Shown one piece after another: positions 1 to 9,243 of a DNA stretch of 33,964 bases. Made by a program: the position numbers and the translations under genes. The notes under the pieces are model-generated. The model did not search any database. It was not told the origin of the DNA and worked only from the letters and a program-made list of their open reading frames with translations. Source of the stretch: Gilliamella sp. N-G2 (GTDB lineage Bacteria > Pseudomonadota > Gammaproteobacteria > Enterobacterales > Orbaceae). Position 1 is the first letter of the stretch. Each line of letters begins with the position of its first letter. The DNA is taken from positions 1 through 33,964 of the forward strand of contig NZ_NAST01000026.1 of the NCBI RefSeq assembly GCF_002142215.1. The letters run 5' to 3'.

Positions 1-139
<139 letters not shown>

Positions 140-148
140 TTATTAAAT

Positions 149-176
149 CACTTCCCTATTTATTATTAGGGAAGTG
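149..176 (-). other. Perfect hairpin between fusA and tuf
   Basis: Arms CACTTCCCTA (149-158) and TAGGGAAGTG (167-176) pair over 10 bp around an 8-nt loop. On the transcribed (minus) strand no U-run follows, so it does not look like an efficient intrinsic terminator. A role in mRNA processing, stability or partial attenuation between fusA and tuf is an inference. Confidence 0.6.
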
Positions 177-197
177 TTACTTTATTTATATAAATAA

Positions 198-2300
198 TTA
201 TTTCGCTTTACGAGCTTCAATAATTGCAGTTGCAATATTGGTTGGCGCTTCATTGTACTTCAAGAACTCCATTGAGTAAGAAGCACGACCTTGGGTTTGT
301 GAACGAAGGTCAGTTGCATAACCAAACATTTCTGAAAGTGGAACTTGTGCTTTAACTGTTTTACCAGTTGCAGTATCTTCCATTCCTTCGATCATACCAC
401 GACGACGGTTTAAGTCACCGATTACGTCACCCATATAATCTTCAGGAGTTTCGACTTCTACTTTCATGATCGGTTCTAAAAGCACAGGTTTAGCTTTCAT
501 GAAGCCATCTTTAAATGCCATTGAACCGGCAATTTTAAATGCCATTTCTGATGAGTCAACATCATGGTAAGAACCATCATAGATAGTGACTTCAACATCA
601 ACAATTGGGTAGCCAGCAAGAACACCGTTTTTCATTTGTTCCTGACAACCTTTATCAACTGCTGGGATGTATTCTTTAGGAACCACACCACCAACAATTT
701 CATTGTTGAATTTGTAGCCTTCGCCACCAGCTTCTAATGGTTTAATTCTTAACCATACATGACCATATTGACCACGACCACCAGACTGACGAACAAATTT
801 ACCTTCTTGTTCAACTTCATTGCGAATGGTTTCACGGTAAGCAACTTGTGGTTTACCAACATTTGCTTCCACTTTAAATTCACGTTTCATACGGTCAACG
901 ATGATTTCTAAGTGAAGCTCACCCATACCAGAAATAATTGTTTGACCTGATTCTTCATCGGTGTGAACACGGAATGAAGGATCTTCTTGTGCTAGTCGAC
1001 CTAAAGCAAGTCCCATTTTTTCTTGGTCAGCTTTAGTTTTTGGTTCAACAGCAACAGAAATTACCGGCTCTGGGAACTCCATTCTTTCTAGAATAATTGG
1101 TGCGCTCTCAGCACATAATGTATCACCAGTTGTTACATCTTTAAGACCGATTGCCGCAGCAATGTCACCAGCGCGAACTTCTTTAATTTCTTCACGTTTG
1201 TTAGCGTGCATTTGAACGATACGACCAAAACGTTCTTTTCTATCTTTAACAGAGTTAAGAACAGTATCGCCAGAGTTAACCACACCAGAGTAAACACGGA
1301 AGAATGTTAAGTTACCAACAAATGGGTCAGTTGCAATTTTAAATGCTAGTGATGAGAATGGTTCGTCATCACTTGAGTGACGCTCAGCTGCTTCACCATT
1401 AGGTAATTCACCTTTGATTGCAGGAACATCTGTTGGTGCTGGTAAGTATTCAATTACCGCATCAAGCATGAATTGAACACCTTTATTTTTAAAGGCACTA
1501 CCACAAGTTACTAAGATGATTTCGTTAGCAAGTACGCGTTCACGTAACGCTGCTTTGACTTCTTCTTCGCTTAACTCTTCACCACCAAGGTATTTTTCCA
1601 TTAACTCTTCATTTGCTTCAGCTGCAGCTTCCATTAGGTTTGCACGCCATTCTTCGACTTGCTCAACCATATCAGCTGGAACATCTTCATAAGTGAAAGT
1701 AACGCCTTGATCAGCATCATTCCAATTAATTGCTTTACGTTTAAGTAAATCAACTACACCAGTAAAGCCTTCTTCCGCACCGATAGGTAGTACTAATGGA
1801 ACTGGTACTGCCGCTAAACGTGTTTTGATTTGATCAACAACACGTAAGAAGTTTGCACCCATACGGTCCATTTTGTTTACGAAAGCAATACGTGGAACTT
1901 TATATTTGTTTGCTTGACGCCATACTGTTTCTGATTGAGGTTGAACACCACCAACCGCACAGTAAACCATTACAGCACCATCTAAAACACGCATAGAACG
2001 TTCAACTTCGATTGTGAAGTCAACGTGTCCCGGGGTGTCGATGATATTGATTCGGTGTGGTTCATATTGTTGACCCATACCAGACCAGAAAGCTGTAGTC
2101 GCTGCAGACGTGATAGTAATACCACGTTCTTGTTCTTGTTCCATCCAGTCCATGGTAGCTGCGCCATCATGAACCTCACCAATTTTGTGACTTACGCCAG
2201 TGTAAAACAAAATACGTTCAGTAGTCGTAGTTTTACCTGCGTCAATATGTGCACTGATACCGATATTACGGTAGCGTGCTATAGGGGTTGTACGAGCCAT
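198..2300 (-). CDS. fusA: Elongation factor G
   Basis: EF-G is the cytoplasmic GTPase that drives translocation of tRNA and mRNA on the ribosome and helps recycle ribosomes. The 700-residue product is close to the usual 704. The G domain shows AHIDAGKT at residues 17-24, DTPGH at 88-92 and NKMD at 142-145; the remaining EF-G domains follow without a break. The ATG at 2298-2300 is preceded by GAGG. It lies between rpsG and tuf on the same strand, as in the classical str operon, so it should be co-transcribed from the promoter upstream of rpsL. No truncation or odd residue was noticed. Confidence 0.98.
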   Translation of the reverse strand: MARTTPIARYRNIGISAHIDAGKTTTTERILFYTGVSHKIGEVHDGAATMDWMEQEQERGITITSAATTAFWSGMGQQYEPHRINIIDTPGHVDFTIEVERSMRVLDGAVMVYCAVGGVQPQSETVWRQANKYKVPRIAFVNKMDRMGANFLRVVDQIKTRLAAVPVPLVLPIGAEEGFTGVVDLLKRKAINWNDADQGVTFTYEDVPADMVEQVEEWRANLMEAAAEANEELMEKYLGGEELSEEEVKAALRERVLANEIILVTCGSAFKNKGVQFMLDAVIEYLPAPTDVPAIKGELPNGEAAERHSSDDEPFSSLAFKIATDPFVGNLTFFRVYSGVVNSGDTVLNSVKDRKERFGRIVQMHANKREEIKEVRAGDIAAAIGLKDVTTGDTLCAESAPIILERMEFPEPVISVAVEPKTKADQEKMGLALGRLAQEDPSFRVHTDEESGQTIISGMGELHLEIIVDRMKREFKVEANVGKPQVAYRETIRNEVEQEGKFVRQSGGRGQYGHVWLRIKPLEAGGEGYKFNNEIVGGVVPKEYIPAVDKGCQEQMKNGVLAGYPIVDVEVTIYDGSYHDVDSSEMAFKIAGSMAFKDGFMKAKPVLLEPIMKVEVETPEDYMGDVIGDLNRRRGMIEGMEDTATGKTVKAQVPLSEMFGYATDLRSQTQGRASYSMEFLKYNEAPTNIATAIIEARKAK

Positions 2301-2349
2301 ATTAATCCTCTATTTAGAATCGTTTGCTTATAAAATATCTTTTCAGGTT

Positions 2350-2377
2350 GACTGATAGTAGATATGCGCTATCAGTC
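2350..2377 (-). other. Perfect hairpin between rpsG and fusA
   Basis: GACTGATAG (2350-2358) and CTATCAGTC (2369-2377) form a 9-bp perfect stem with a 10-nt loop in the 108-nt rpsG-fusA gap. No T-run follows on the minus strand, so it is unlikely to terminate. It probably acts as an internal RNA structure of the str mRNA (processing, stability or translation control); this role is inferred. Confidence 0.55.
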
Positions 2378-2408
2378 TAATTTCAAGCGGCTTATAAAAG
2401 CGCTCAAA

Positions 2409-2879
2409 TTACCAACGATAATGTGCAAACGCTCTATTAGCTTCAGCCATACGATGAACATCTTCGCGTTTTTTCACAGCGGTACCTTTGTTTTCAAAAG
2501 CATCCATAAGTTCATTCGCTAGGCGTAATGCCATTGATTTATCGCCACGTTTACGTGCAGCATCTACAATCCAACGCATTGCAAGTGCATTACGACGGAC
2601 AGGACGCACTTCAACAGGAACTTGGTATGTAGAACCTCCAACGCGACGAGACTTAACTTCTACAGTTGGTCTTACGTTATCTAATGCAACTTCGAAAGCT
2701 GCTAAGTGGTCTTTTCCACTACGCTCAGCTAATTTATCAAGAGCTGAATATACGATTGATTCTGCGATAGATTTTTTACCATCTATCATTAAAATATTTA
2801 CAAATTTCGCCAGCAAATCTGAACCGAATTTCGGATCAGGTAAAATTTTTCTTTGACCGACAACATGACGACGTGGCAT
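2409..2879 (-). CDS. rpsG: 30S ribosomal protein S7
   Basis: S7 is a primary 16S rRNA-binding protein that nucleates the head of the small subunit and contacts mRNA near the exit channel. The product has 156 residues, the usual bacterial length range, with the typical start [20 protein letters not shown] and ending in AFAHYRW. In E. coli S7 also represses its own operon by binding the rpsL-rpsG intercistronic RNA, and the same structure appears to be kept here (see 2886-2975). The start ATG at 2877-2879 follows a GGAG element that forms part of that structure. Gene order rpsL-rpsG-fusA is standard. Confidence 0.98.
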   Translation of the reverse strand: MPRRHVVGQRKILPDPKFGSDLLAKFVNILMIDGKKSIAESIVYSALDKLAERSGKDHLAAFEVALDNVRPTVEVKSRRVGGSTYQVPVEVRPVRRNALAMRWIVDAARKRGDKSMALRLANELMDAFENKGTAVKKREDVHRMAEANRAFAHYRW

Positions 2880-2885
2880 TGGAAT

Positions 2886-2975
2886 ACTCCGTTTATATGT
2901 TACAAATTTTCAGGTTTACCCAAAACTCAAATGAGTTATATGGAATTTATATAGTTTGGCCTTACTTAACGGAGT
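2886..2975 (-). promoter_or_regulatory. Probable S7 translational-feedback operator in the rpsL-rpsG gap
   Basis: The 100-nt gap between rpsL and rpsG is closed by an 8-bp long-range helix: ACTCCGTT at 2886-2893 pairs with AACGGAGT at 2968-2975. Inside is a small hairpin, AACTC/GAGTT at 2924-2937. On the RNA, the rpsG-proximal arm contains the GGAG Shine-Dalgarno sequence. From memory, the E. coli S7 target has the same layout, including conserved CTCCGTTAAGTAAGGCCAAA next to the rpsL stop; that string is also present here. Repression of rpsG (and retro-regulation of rpsL) by S7 is therefore likely. This is homology-based and not shown by the sequence alone. Confidence 0.75.
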
Positions 2976-2979
2976 TCCA

Positions 2980-3372
<393 letters not shown>

Positions 3373-3457
3373 TTAAAATAAATTTAAAAATTGCTTTTTA
3401 GATACGTAATTAATAACTGTAGCCCAAAGCCTATTTATATAAGTTTTGGGTCGCAAG

Positions 3458-3486
3458 ATTCTAGACCTCAATAGCTATAATGTCAA
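3458..3486 (-). promoter_or_regulatory. str operon promoter
   Basis: On the minus strand TTGACA (3481-3486) and TAGAAT (3458-3463) are separated by 17 nt, a near-consensus sigma-70 promoter. Transcription would start about 95 nt upstream of the rpsL ATG. The leader contains a small CCCAAA/TTTGGG hairpin (about 3423-3450). No other promoter of similar quality was seen in the operon. Confidence 0.85.
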
Positions 3487-3585
3487 GTTTTTGCTTAGTT
3501 TAAAGAGGGGTCTAATATCAAGAATTAGTTATTTTTTTATGTGTTATTACTAGTAAATTAATAATAATGTTTTACAATTGGGTTA

Positions 3586-3609
3586 CCTCATCGGCACTAA
3601 CCGATGAGG
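3586..3609 (-). terminator. Hairpin just after the permease gene, possible terminator
   Basis: CCTCATCGG (3586-3594) pairs perfectly with CCGATGAGG (3601-3609) around a 6-nt loop, 7 nt beyond the permease stop codon. The position fits a transcript end between the permease gene and the str promoter. No U-run follows on the minus strand, so a classical intrinsic terminator is not proven; it could instead protect the mRNA 3' end. Confidence 0.5.
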
Positions 3610-3616
3610 GGAAAAA

Positions 3617-4927
3617 TTAATGATGATCAATAAAGATGAATTTTAAAGCAAATAATAGTGCAAAAACTAGTACACAAAGGTTTAATTCTTTAAATTTACC
3701 AGTAAATGTTTTCAATATTACATAAGAGATAAAGCCAAGTGCGACCCCTTCAGTAATAGCAAAAGCAAATGGCATCATTAATGCGGTAATAAATGCAGGT
3801 GTTGCATCCGTTAAATCAGACCAGTTAACTTTCATTAAACTTGATACCATTAAGATACCAACAAAAATTAGTGCACCTGATGTGGCATAAGGTGGTACTA
3901 AATGTGCTAAAGGTGATAAGAAAGTCATCATTAAAAATAATAGGCCAACCACCACTGCAGTTAAGCCAGTACGTCCACCAACTGAAATGCCTGCTGAACT
4001 TTCAATGTAAGTTAATACAGATGAAGTACCAAACAACCCACCTAGTGAAGAACTGAAACTATCAATTAATAAAGCTTGACGCATTTTAGGAAAACGACCT
4101 TTTTCGTCAGAAAGTCCTGCTTTATCGGTTAAAGCTAAAATAGTACCCGATGAATCAAACAAGCTGACAATCATTACTGAAAAGATTACCCCGAGGATAC
4201 CAATATTCAGTGAACCAGCAAGGTCAACATGGCCAACAACGCTGCCAACACTCGGTGGAACTGCTGCAATTCCTTGATAACTAATATTTGGATCAAGCCA
4301 TAGCGCTAGTAGGGTTACGACAAGAATAGAAACTAACACGGCGGCATGAAAATTGCGGGTAGCAAGGATAACGATAATAAAAAATCCAAGCGAACCTAAT
4401 AAGACTTTAAGTGACAAAATATTGCCTAAGGTTAGTAATGTAGCTGGCGATGCGACCACAATACCCATATTTTGGAATCCCATAAAAGCAATAAATAAGC
4501 CAATACCAGCACTAATACCGGCGCGTAAACACTGTGGAATATGTTCGATTAACCAATGGCGGACTTTAAATAGTGATAATGCAAAAAAGACCAATGAGCC
4601 CCAAAATATCGCTCCCATCCCAACTTGCCAAGAATAGCCCATTGCACCGCATATTCCATAAGCAAAAAAGACATTTAGCCCCATGGCAGGTGCTAAAGCA
4701 ATCGGTAGATTGGCAAATAATCCCATCATAATTGTCGCAAAAGCGGTGACAACACAAGTTAGGACAAACACTGCTGATTTATCCATTCCTGTTGCAGATA
4801 AGATTGAAGGATTAACAAAGATAATATAAACCATGGTTAAAAAAGTGGTGCAACCGGCGATAAGCTCGGTACCAGGGGTGGTTTTTTTCTCTTTTAATTG
4901 AAAGATTTTTTCGAATAGTGAATTCAT
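3617..4927 (-). CDS. adeP: AzgA-type purine permease, probably adenine permease
   Basis: An inner-membrane proton symporter of the NCS2/AzgA family, taking up adenine or another purine. The 436 residues are strongly hydrophobic, with about a dozen membrane segments. Family marks are TTFLTMVYIIFVNP near residue 30, ALAPAMGLNVFF near 80, the GIFS-like SLFDSSGT segment near 260 and ESSAGISVGGRTGLTAVV near 310. The sequence follows E. coli AdeP (PurP) closely over its full length, including the final FIDHH, and less closely recalls GhxP. Substrate choice between adenine and hypoxanthine/guanine cannot be settled by eye. A structured leader precedes it (4974-5048). It is probably monocistronic. 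Confidence 0.88.
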   Translation of the reverse strand: MNSLFEKIFQLKEKKTTPGTELIAGCTTFLTMVYIIFVNPSILSATGMDKSAVFVLTCVVTAFATIMMGLFANLPIALAPAMGLNVFFAYGICGAMGYSWQVGMGAIFWGSLVFFALSLFKVRHWLIEHIPQCLRAGISAGIGLFIAFMGFQNMGIVVASPATLLTLGNILSLKVLLGSLGFFIIVILATRNFHAAVLVSILVVTLLALWLDPNISYQGIAAVPPSVGSVVGHVDLAGSLNIGILGVIFSVMIVSLFDSSGTILALTDKAGLSDEKGRFPKMRQALLIDSFSSSLGGLFGTSSVLTYIESSAGISVGGRTGLTAVVVGLLFLMMTFLSPLAHLVPPYATSGALIFVGILMVSSLMKVNWSDLTDATPAFITALMMPFAFAITEGVALGFISYVILKTFTGKFKELNLCVLVFALLFALKFIFIDHH

Positions 4928-4973
4928 AAATTAAAGCCCAATTTAGGTTGATAGTGATCCATTTTGATATAAT

Positions 4974-5029
4974 TTTATATCTTTATTTTTACCGAAGTGA
5001 ATTTACGGTAAAAATAAAAAAGATATAAA
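4974..5029 (-). promoter_or_regulatory. Long leader hairpin B upstream of the purine permease
   Basis: The segment 4974-4994 pairs with 5006-5029: ATTTTTACCG against CGGTAAAAAT, then TTTATATCTTT against AAAGATATAAA, with a 3-nt bulge and an 11-nt loop. That gives about 21 bp. It ends 46 nt upstream of the permease ATG. It shares one strand (5019-5029) with the neighbouring hairpin A at 5019-5048, so the two cannot form together. Confidence 0.6.
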
Positions 5030-5048
5030 GTGATTACTTCATATCTTT
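5019..5048 (-). promoter_or_regulatory. Alternative leader hairpin A, followed by a U-rich run
   Basis: On the minus strand AAAGATAT (5048-5041) pairs with ATATCTTT (5026-5019), with an inner AAGT/ACTT helix and a 4-nt loop. The next transcribed bases are TTTATTTTTA, resembling the U-tract of an intrinsic terminator with an AT-rich stem. Competes with hairpin B for 5019-5026. Confidence 0.45.
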
Positions 5049-5069
5049 AAAAAACGTAAAAACACTGCG

Positions 5070-5099
5070 CTATTATTGCCAGTAATTTATTTTGGTCAA
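5070..5099 (-). promoter_or_regulatory. Candidate permease promoter
   Basis: Minus-strand TTGACC (5094-5099) and TAATAG (5070-5075) are 18 nt apart. The -10 match is poor, so this is a weak call. If real, the leader would be about 135 nt long and would contain both hairpins. The rest of the 290-nt gap 4928-5217 shows no gene. Confidence 0.35.
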
Positions 5100-5217
5100 G
5101 CGTTATTCTAAATAACAAATAGCATTTTATTAGTGATCAATCATGCTTATAACTTAGCGTTAACATAATTTTCAGCCATTTAATGGCACACTGGATAACA
5201 TGCTGATCATCAATGGA

Positions 5218-6792
5218 TTAGTTAGCCAAAACATCTAATTTATTTTTAGTAATTTTTACTTTTAAAATCCGATGACTTTCAATCTCGGCGACTTCAAAAA
5301 GATAGTCACCAATCTGTATAGTTTCACCAACATTAAGTAGATGTTGGGCTTTTTCCATCAATAATCCCGCAAGGGTATGATATTCTCGCTTATCATCAAT
5401 CGGAATCGGTACAAATCTTACTAATTCTTCTACTGGGATGTAGCCATTTGCAATCCAACTATCATCATCTAAACATTGGATGTCATGTTTAGCATCGATC
5501 TCTTCTTCTTCAGTTGGAAAGTCACCAGCAATGGTTTCAATAACATCGGTCACTGACACCACACCTTGCATTGATCCAAATTCATCAACCACAAAAGCAA
5601 AGTGAGTTTTGGCTTTTTTGAATTGCTCCAGTGCTACAAGTAAAGATACTGTTTCAGGAAAAATTAATGGTTGTTTGATTAATGAATTAATATCAAATGG
5701 TTGTTTATTTTGTAAAATATCTTTTAACAGATCATTAACTTGAATGATACCTAATGGTTCATCAATTGAAGCATTATCAGTCACTACTAAACGTGAATGA
5801 GGATTGTCAAAAATTTCTTTTAATATTACTTCTCGATCATCATTGATATTGACCATATCAACATCTAATCGAGATGTCATGATACTGCTTACTGAACGTT
5901 GAGCTAAACCTAATACTCGCTCAACCATGTTTAATTCTTGATGATTAAATACTGAGTTTTTTTTATTATTATCAGATACCACATCAATGGTATGGCTATC
6001 GGGATCTTCTTCAGCATCGCCTTTAAGTAAATGTAAAATAGCTTCGGCGGTACGTTCGCGTAGAGGTTTTTTGTTTAATGCTTTTCGACGGTTAAATATG
6101 GCTAGTTGATTAAAGAATTCAATCATAATTGAGAAGCCGATAGCTGCATATAAATAGCCTTTTGGAATGACAAAACCGAAACCTTCGGCAACCAAACTAA
6201 AGCCAATCATCAATAAAAAGCTTAAACATAAAATAACAATCGTTGGATGAGAGTTAACAAAATAGGCTAATGGTTTACTTGCCACCATCATAATCGCAAT
6301 GGCGATACAAACTGCGATAATCATAACGGGTATATGGTCAACCATTCCCACTGCAGTAATGACTGAATCAAGTGAGAATACGGCATCAAGTACCACGATT
6401 TGCGCAACAACAGTCCAAAAATGTGAGGTTTTTTTCGGTTTGCCATCCTCGTGTGATGCACCTTCTAAACGCTCATTGAGTTCCATTGTCGCTTTAAACA
6501 GCAAAAATATTCCGCCAAGCAACATAATTAATTGCCGAGCATTGAAACTAATACCTGATATAGAAAATAGTGGGGTGGTGAGAGTAACTAACCAGCCAGT
6601 AAACATTAATAACAATATTCGGGTTATTAATGCAAAAGCAAGGCCTGTAATGCGTGCTTTATCTCGTTGTTGAGGCGGAAGTTTCTCGGCAAGAATGGCA
6701 ATAAAAACAATGTTATCAATGCCAAGGACGATTTCAAGTACAACTAGAGTGGATAAACCAATCCAGATTGTAGGATCCATGATCCATTCCAT
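5218..6792 (-). CDS. yoaE: TerC-type membrane protein with CBS pair and CorC/HlyC domain (YoaE-like)
   Basis: An inner-membrane protein of 524 residues resembling E. coli YoaE/YegH. The N-terminal half (about 1-240) is a TerC domain with seven or so membrane segments. It carries acidic motifs in membrane helices, [11 protein letters not shown] (Asp26) and [11 protein letters not shown] (Asp140), typical of the family and probably metal-binding. A CBS pair follows at about 305-435, then a CorC/HlyC transporter-associated domain to about 520. TerC proteins are linked to metal (Mn or tellurite) homeostasis, but the function of this fusion is not established. The start MEWIMDP aligns with YoaE. 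No manganese-riboswitch-like leader was recognised upstream (6793-6910). Confidence 0.85.
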   Translation of the reverse strand: MEWIMDPTIWIGLSTLVVLEIVLGIDNIVFIAILAEKLPPQQRDKARITGLAFALITRILLLMFTGWLVTLTTPLFSISGISFNARQLIMLLGGIFLLFKATMELNERLEGASHEDGKPKKTSHFWTVVAQIVVLDAVFSLDSVITAVGMVDHIPVMIIAVCIAIAIMMVASKPLAYFVNSHPTIVILCLSFLLMIGFSLVAEGFGFVIPKGYLYAAIGFSIMIEFFNQLAIFNRRKALNKKPLRERTAEAILHLLKGDAEEDPDSHTIDVVSDNNKKNSVFNHQELNMVERVLGLAQRSVSSIMTSRLDVDMVNINDDREVILKEIFDNPHSRLVVTDNASIDEPLGIIQVNDLLKDILQNKQPFDINSLIKQPLIFPETVSLLVALEQFKKAKTHFAFVVDEFGSMQGVVSVTDVIETIAGDFPTEEEEIDAKHDIQCLDDDSWIANGYIPVEELVRFVPIPIDDKREYHTLAGLLMEKAQHLLNVGETIQIGDYLFEVAEIESHRILKVKITKNKLDVLAN

Positions 6793-6910
6793 ATGTCAGG
6801 TGATTACCTCTAATGATCACAGCACATGCTGCTTAGTAATTCTGTCTGTAATTAGCAAAATAATCAATAAAATATTTAAATTTTTGACTATTTTATGGAA
6901 AATTGTTGAT

Positions 6911-6928
6911 TAAAAGCCTTTATTAGGC
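6911..6928 (-). terminator. Weak intrinsic terminator after trkH
   Basis: On the minus strand GCCT-AATAA-AGGC (6928-6916) is followed directly by TTTTA. The stem has only 4-5 bp, so termination may be partial. It lies 7 nt beyond the trkH stop codon, which supports the call. Confidence 0.45.
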
Positions 6929-6935
6929 GTAAAAA

Positions 6936-8384
6936 TTAACTTCGCCAGAATGTTGGCGTGAATAAAACTAATAAAGTAAATATTTCTAGTCGACCAAATA
7001 ACATGTCAACGACCATGACCCATTTCACCATATCACTGACATGAGCAAAATTATCACTGACACTACCAAGGCCAACGCCTAAATTATTTAGCGATGAAGC
7101 AACGATATAAAATGAGTCAGTTGCGTCAATTCCTGTTGCCATAATAATAAACAAACTCACTAAAAATACTAATGCATAGGCAGAAAAGAATCCCCATACC
7201 GCTTCAATGATACGTTCTGGTACAACACGATTATTGAGTTTTAAGGTATAAATTGCATTAGGGTGAATAAGTCGTTTTAACTCTCGTGAACCTTGCATAA
7301 ATAGTAGCAGTACCCGAACAACTTTTAATCCACCACCAGTAGAACCAGCACAGCCACCAATAAACGAAGCACATAATAAAAAGATGGGTAATGACGATGG
7401 CCAAGTATTAATATCGTCAACGGTAAAGCCTACTGTTGCTGAAACAGACACGACTTGTAGAATAATTTTGTCGATACTGAGATGGCGTTGTGGTTGATAA
7501 ATATAGATCACTAAAGCGCAGAGAATAATTAAGATAAGCAGAATAAAGATAAAGGTTCTAAATTCTTGATCACGCCAATACACTTTCACTGAGATACCAT
7601 TTAACGCAGCAAAATGTAGGGCAAAATTACATCCTGACAAAATGAGGAACAAGGTAACAATATAGTTAATTGTTGCACTATTAAAATAAGCTAAATTGTT
7701 ATCGTGGGTCGAGAAACCACCCATAGATATCGTTGAAAAACTATGGGAAATTGCATCAAATATATCCATTCCTGCAAACCATAAACTTATTGCGCATAAG
7801 GTGGTAAGTAAAATATAAATCGACCAAAGGGTCTTTGCTGTTTCGGCAATACGTGGTCGCATTTTACTATCTTTTTGCGGACCAGGAATTTCAGCACGAT
7901 AGAGCTGCATACCCCCGACCCCTAATAGTGGTAAAATTGCGACTGCAAGTACGATGATACCCATACCACCTAACCATTGCAGCATTTGACGATAGAAAAG
8001 TATTGCTTTGGGTAAATGCTCCAAATTTACAATAGTGGTGGCACCAGTGGTCGTTAATCCAGAAAAAGACTCAAAAAAAGCGGTGGTTAAATTAAGATTG
8101 ATATGATTATCAAACAGGAAAGGGAATGAGCCAATAGTGCCTAAAACGACCCAAAATAATACAACAATGAAAAAGCCTTCTCGAGTACTTAATTCATGGC
8201 GTTGATGACGATTAGGAAACCACAATAACACACCTAAAATTAATGCTGCAAAAAATGAACGAACAAAAATAGCACCGGCACCGTCACGATATATTAACGC
8301 CACAAGTGCAGGTATTAACATAAATAGTGACAATAGTGATATTAATAAACCGATAATTCTTATAATCGAGCGCCAATGCATCAT
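6936..8384 (-). CDS. trkH: Trk potassium uptake protein TrkH
   Basis: TrkH is the K+-conducting inner-membrane subunit of the Trk system, working with the peripheral NAD-binding protein TrkA (not in this window). The product has 482 residues (E. coli 483) with four pore-loop repeats. Filter segments visible are SGLTTTGATT near 110, MGGFSTHD near 222, TVGFTVDD near 315 and NNLGVGLG near 435. The GGCAGSTGGG motif lies near 345 and the end LFTPTFWRS is typical. Two adjacent ATG codons begin the ORF; the second (8381) matches the E. coli start, while the first is better spaced from an upstream GAG. It follows djlA by 12 nt and is probably the last gene of the parE-parC-djlA-trkH cluster. Confidence 0.95.
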   Translation of the reverse strand: MMHWRSIIRIIGLLISLLSLFMLIPALVALIYRDGAGAIFVRSFFAALILGVLLWFPNRHQRHELSTREGFFIVVLFWVVLGTIGSFPFLFDNHINLNLTTAFFESFSGLTTTGATTIVNLEHLPKAILFYRQMLQWLGGMGIIVLAVAILPLLGVGGMQLYRAEIPGPQKDSKMRPRIAETAKTLWSIYILLTTLCAISLWFAGMDIFDAISHSFSTISMGGFSTHDNNLAYFNSATINYIVTLFLILSGCNFALHFAALNGISVKVYWRDQEFRTFIFILLILIILCALVIYIYQPQRHLSIDKIILQVVSVSATVGFTVDDINTWPSSLPIFLLCASFIGGCAGSTGGGLKVVRVLLLFMQGSRELKRLIHPNAIYTLKLNNRVVPERIIEAVWGFFSAYALVFLVSLFIIMATGIDATDSFYIVASSLNNLGVGLGSVSDNFAHVSDMVKWVMVVDMLFGRLEIFTLLVLFTPTFWRS

Positions 8385-8396
8385 ATATAGTAATCT

Positions 8397-9242
8397 CTAT
8401 TTAAATCCACGTGATGATTTTATAAGATCGTAAGCAGCTTGAATTTCTTGTGCTCGCTTTTTGGCTGCTTCTAACATCTCTTTTGGTAAGCCTTTGGATA
8501 CCAATTTGTCCGGATGATGTTCATTCATTAATTTACGATAGGCTCTTTTAATTTCAGAAATTTCAGCAGATGAATTTATTCCTAATATTTTATAAGCATT
8601 TGCTAAGTCCGATTGTCTAGTACTGCTTTGGTAATCACTATAATTATGATTTTGTTGATATTGATGTTGACTGTTTTGTTGATTGTACTGATATTCTTGA
8701 CGGAAATGAAAGCTTCCCATCATCATTTGAATATATATTGCCATTTGTGGCCTTGGAATACGAAACTCATCGGCAACAATGAAAAGAATCTCCGACTCTT
8801 TGTCATCTAAATGACCATCAACTAAAGCAGCTTGTATTAATTGTTCGCAAAAGATATTTAAGACGTTACGTCGATAACGATATTGGTGATATAACTCACT
8901 TAATCGCGATCGAAGTGGGTAATCACTCGCTTTACCACGATTGAATGATTCTTGCGCTAATTGACGACTTGTCGCATCAAGTTCAAGTCGATCCATAACT
9001 TGCCGAGCAAGATTAATATCATCGCGAGTAACCACCCCTTTAGCTTTACTTAAATGCCCTAATACTTCAAAAACAACCGTTAAGTATAAGTTTGGATTAG
9101 ATTGTGTCCTTTTCTCAGTCAATTTATTGCCAAATGCTTGATATAGCATTGGGCCAATAAATAATCCCAGTATAAATCCCCATCCGGATTTTAATACTGA
9201 ACTCAGTATTAAACCGGTAATAATGGACCAGATAAAAGACAT
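8397..9242 (-). CDS. djlA: Membrane-anchored J-domain co-chaperone DjlA
   Basis: DjlA is a DnaK co-chaperone anchored in the inner membrane. The 281 residues show an N-terminal membrane segment (about 6-35, glycine-rich), a TerB-like helical domain (about 55-180), a linker rich in Gln, Asn and Tyr (about 183-210) and a C-terminal J domain from about 215. The catalytic HPD triad is at 243-245 (EHHPDK) and the protein ends in SSRGFK, as in E. coli. The start is 1 nt beyond the parC stop codon, so its translation is probably coupled to parC. The unusual feature is the low-complexity linker, somewhat longer than in E. coli (281 versus 271 residues). Confidence 0.95.
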   Translation of the reverse strand: MSFIWSIITGLILSSVLKSGWGFILGLFIGPMLYQAFGNKLTEKRTQSNPNLYLTVVFEVLGHLSKAKGVVTRDDINLARQVMDRLELDATSRQLAQESFNRGKASDYPLRSRLSELYHQYRYRRNVLNIFCEQLIQAALVDGHLDDKESEILFIVADEFRIPRPQMAIYIQMMMGSFHFRQEYQYNQQNSQHQYQQNHNYSDYQSSTRQSDLANAYKILGINSSAEISEIKRAYRKLMNEHHPDKLVSKGLPKEMLEAAKKRAQEIQAAYDLIKSSRGFK

Positions 9243-9243
9243 A

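Noticed and set aside
6793-6935. Manganese (yybP-ykoY) riboswitch upstream of the TerC-type gene
   Set aside because: Some TerC genes have this leader, but the conserved loop sequences were not found in this short AT-rich region.
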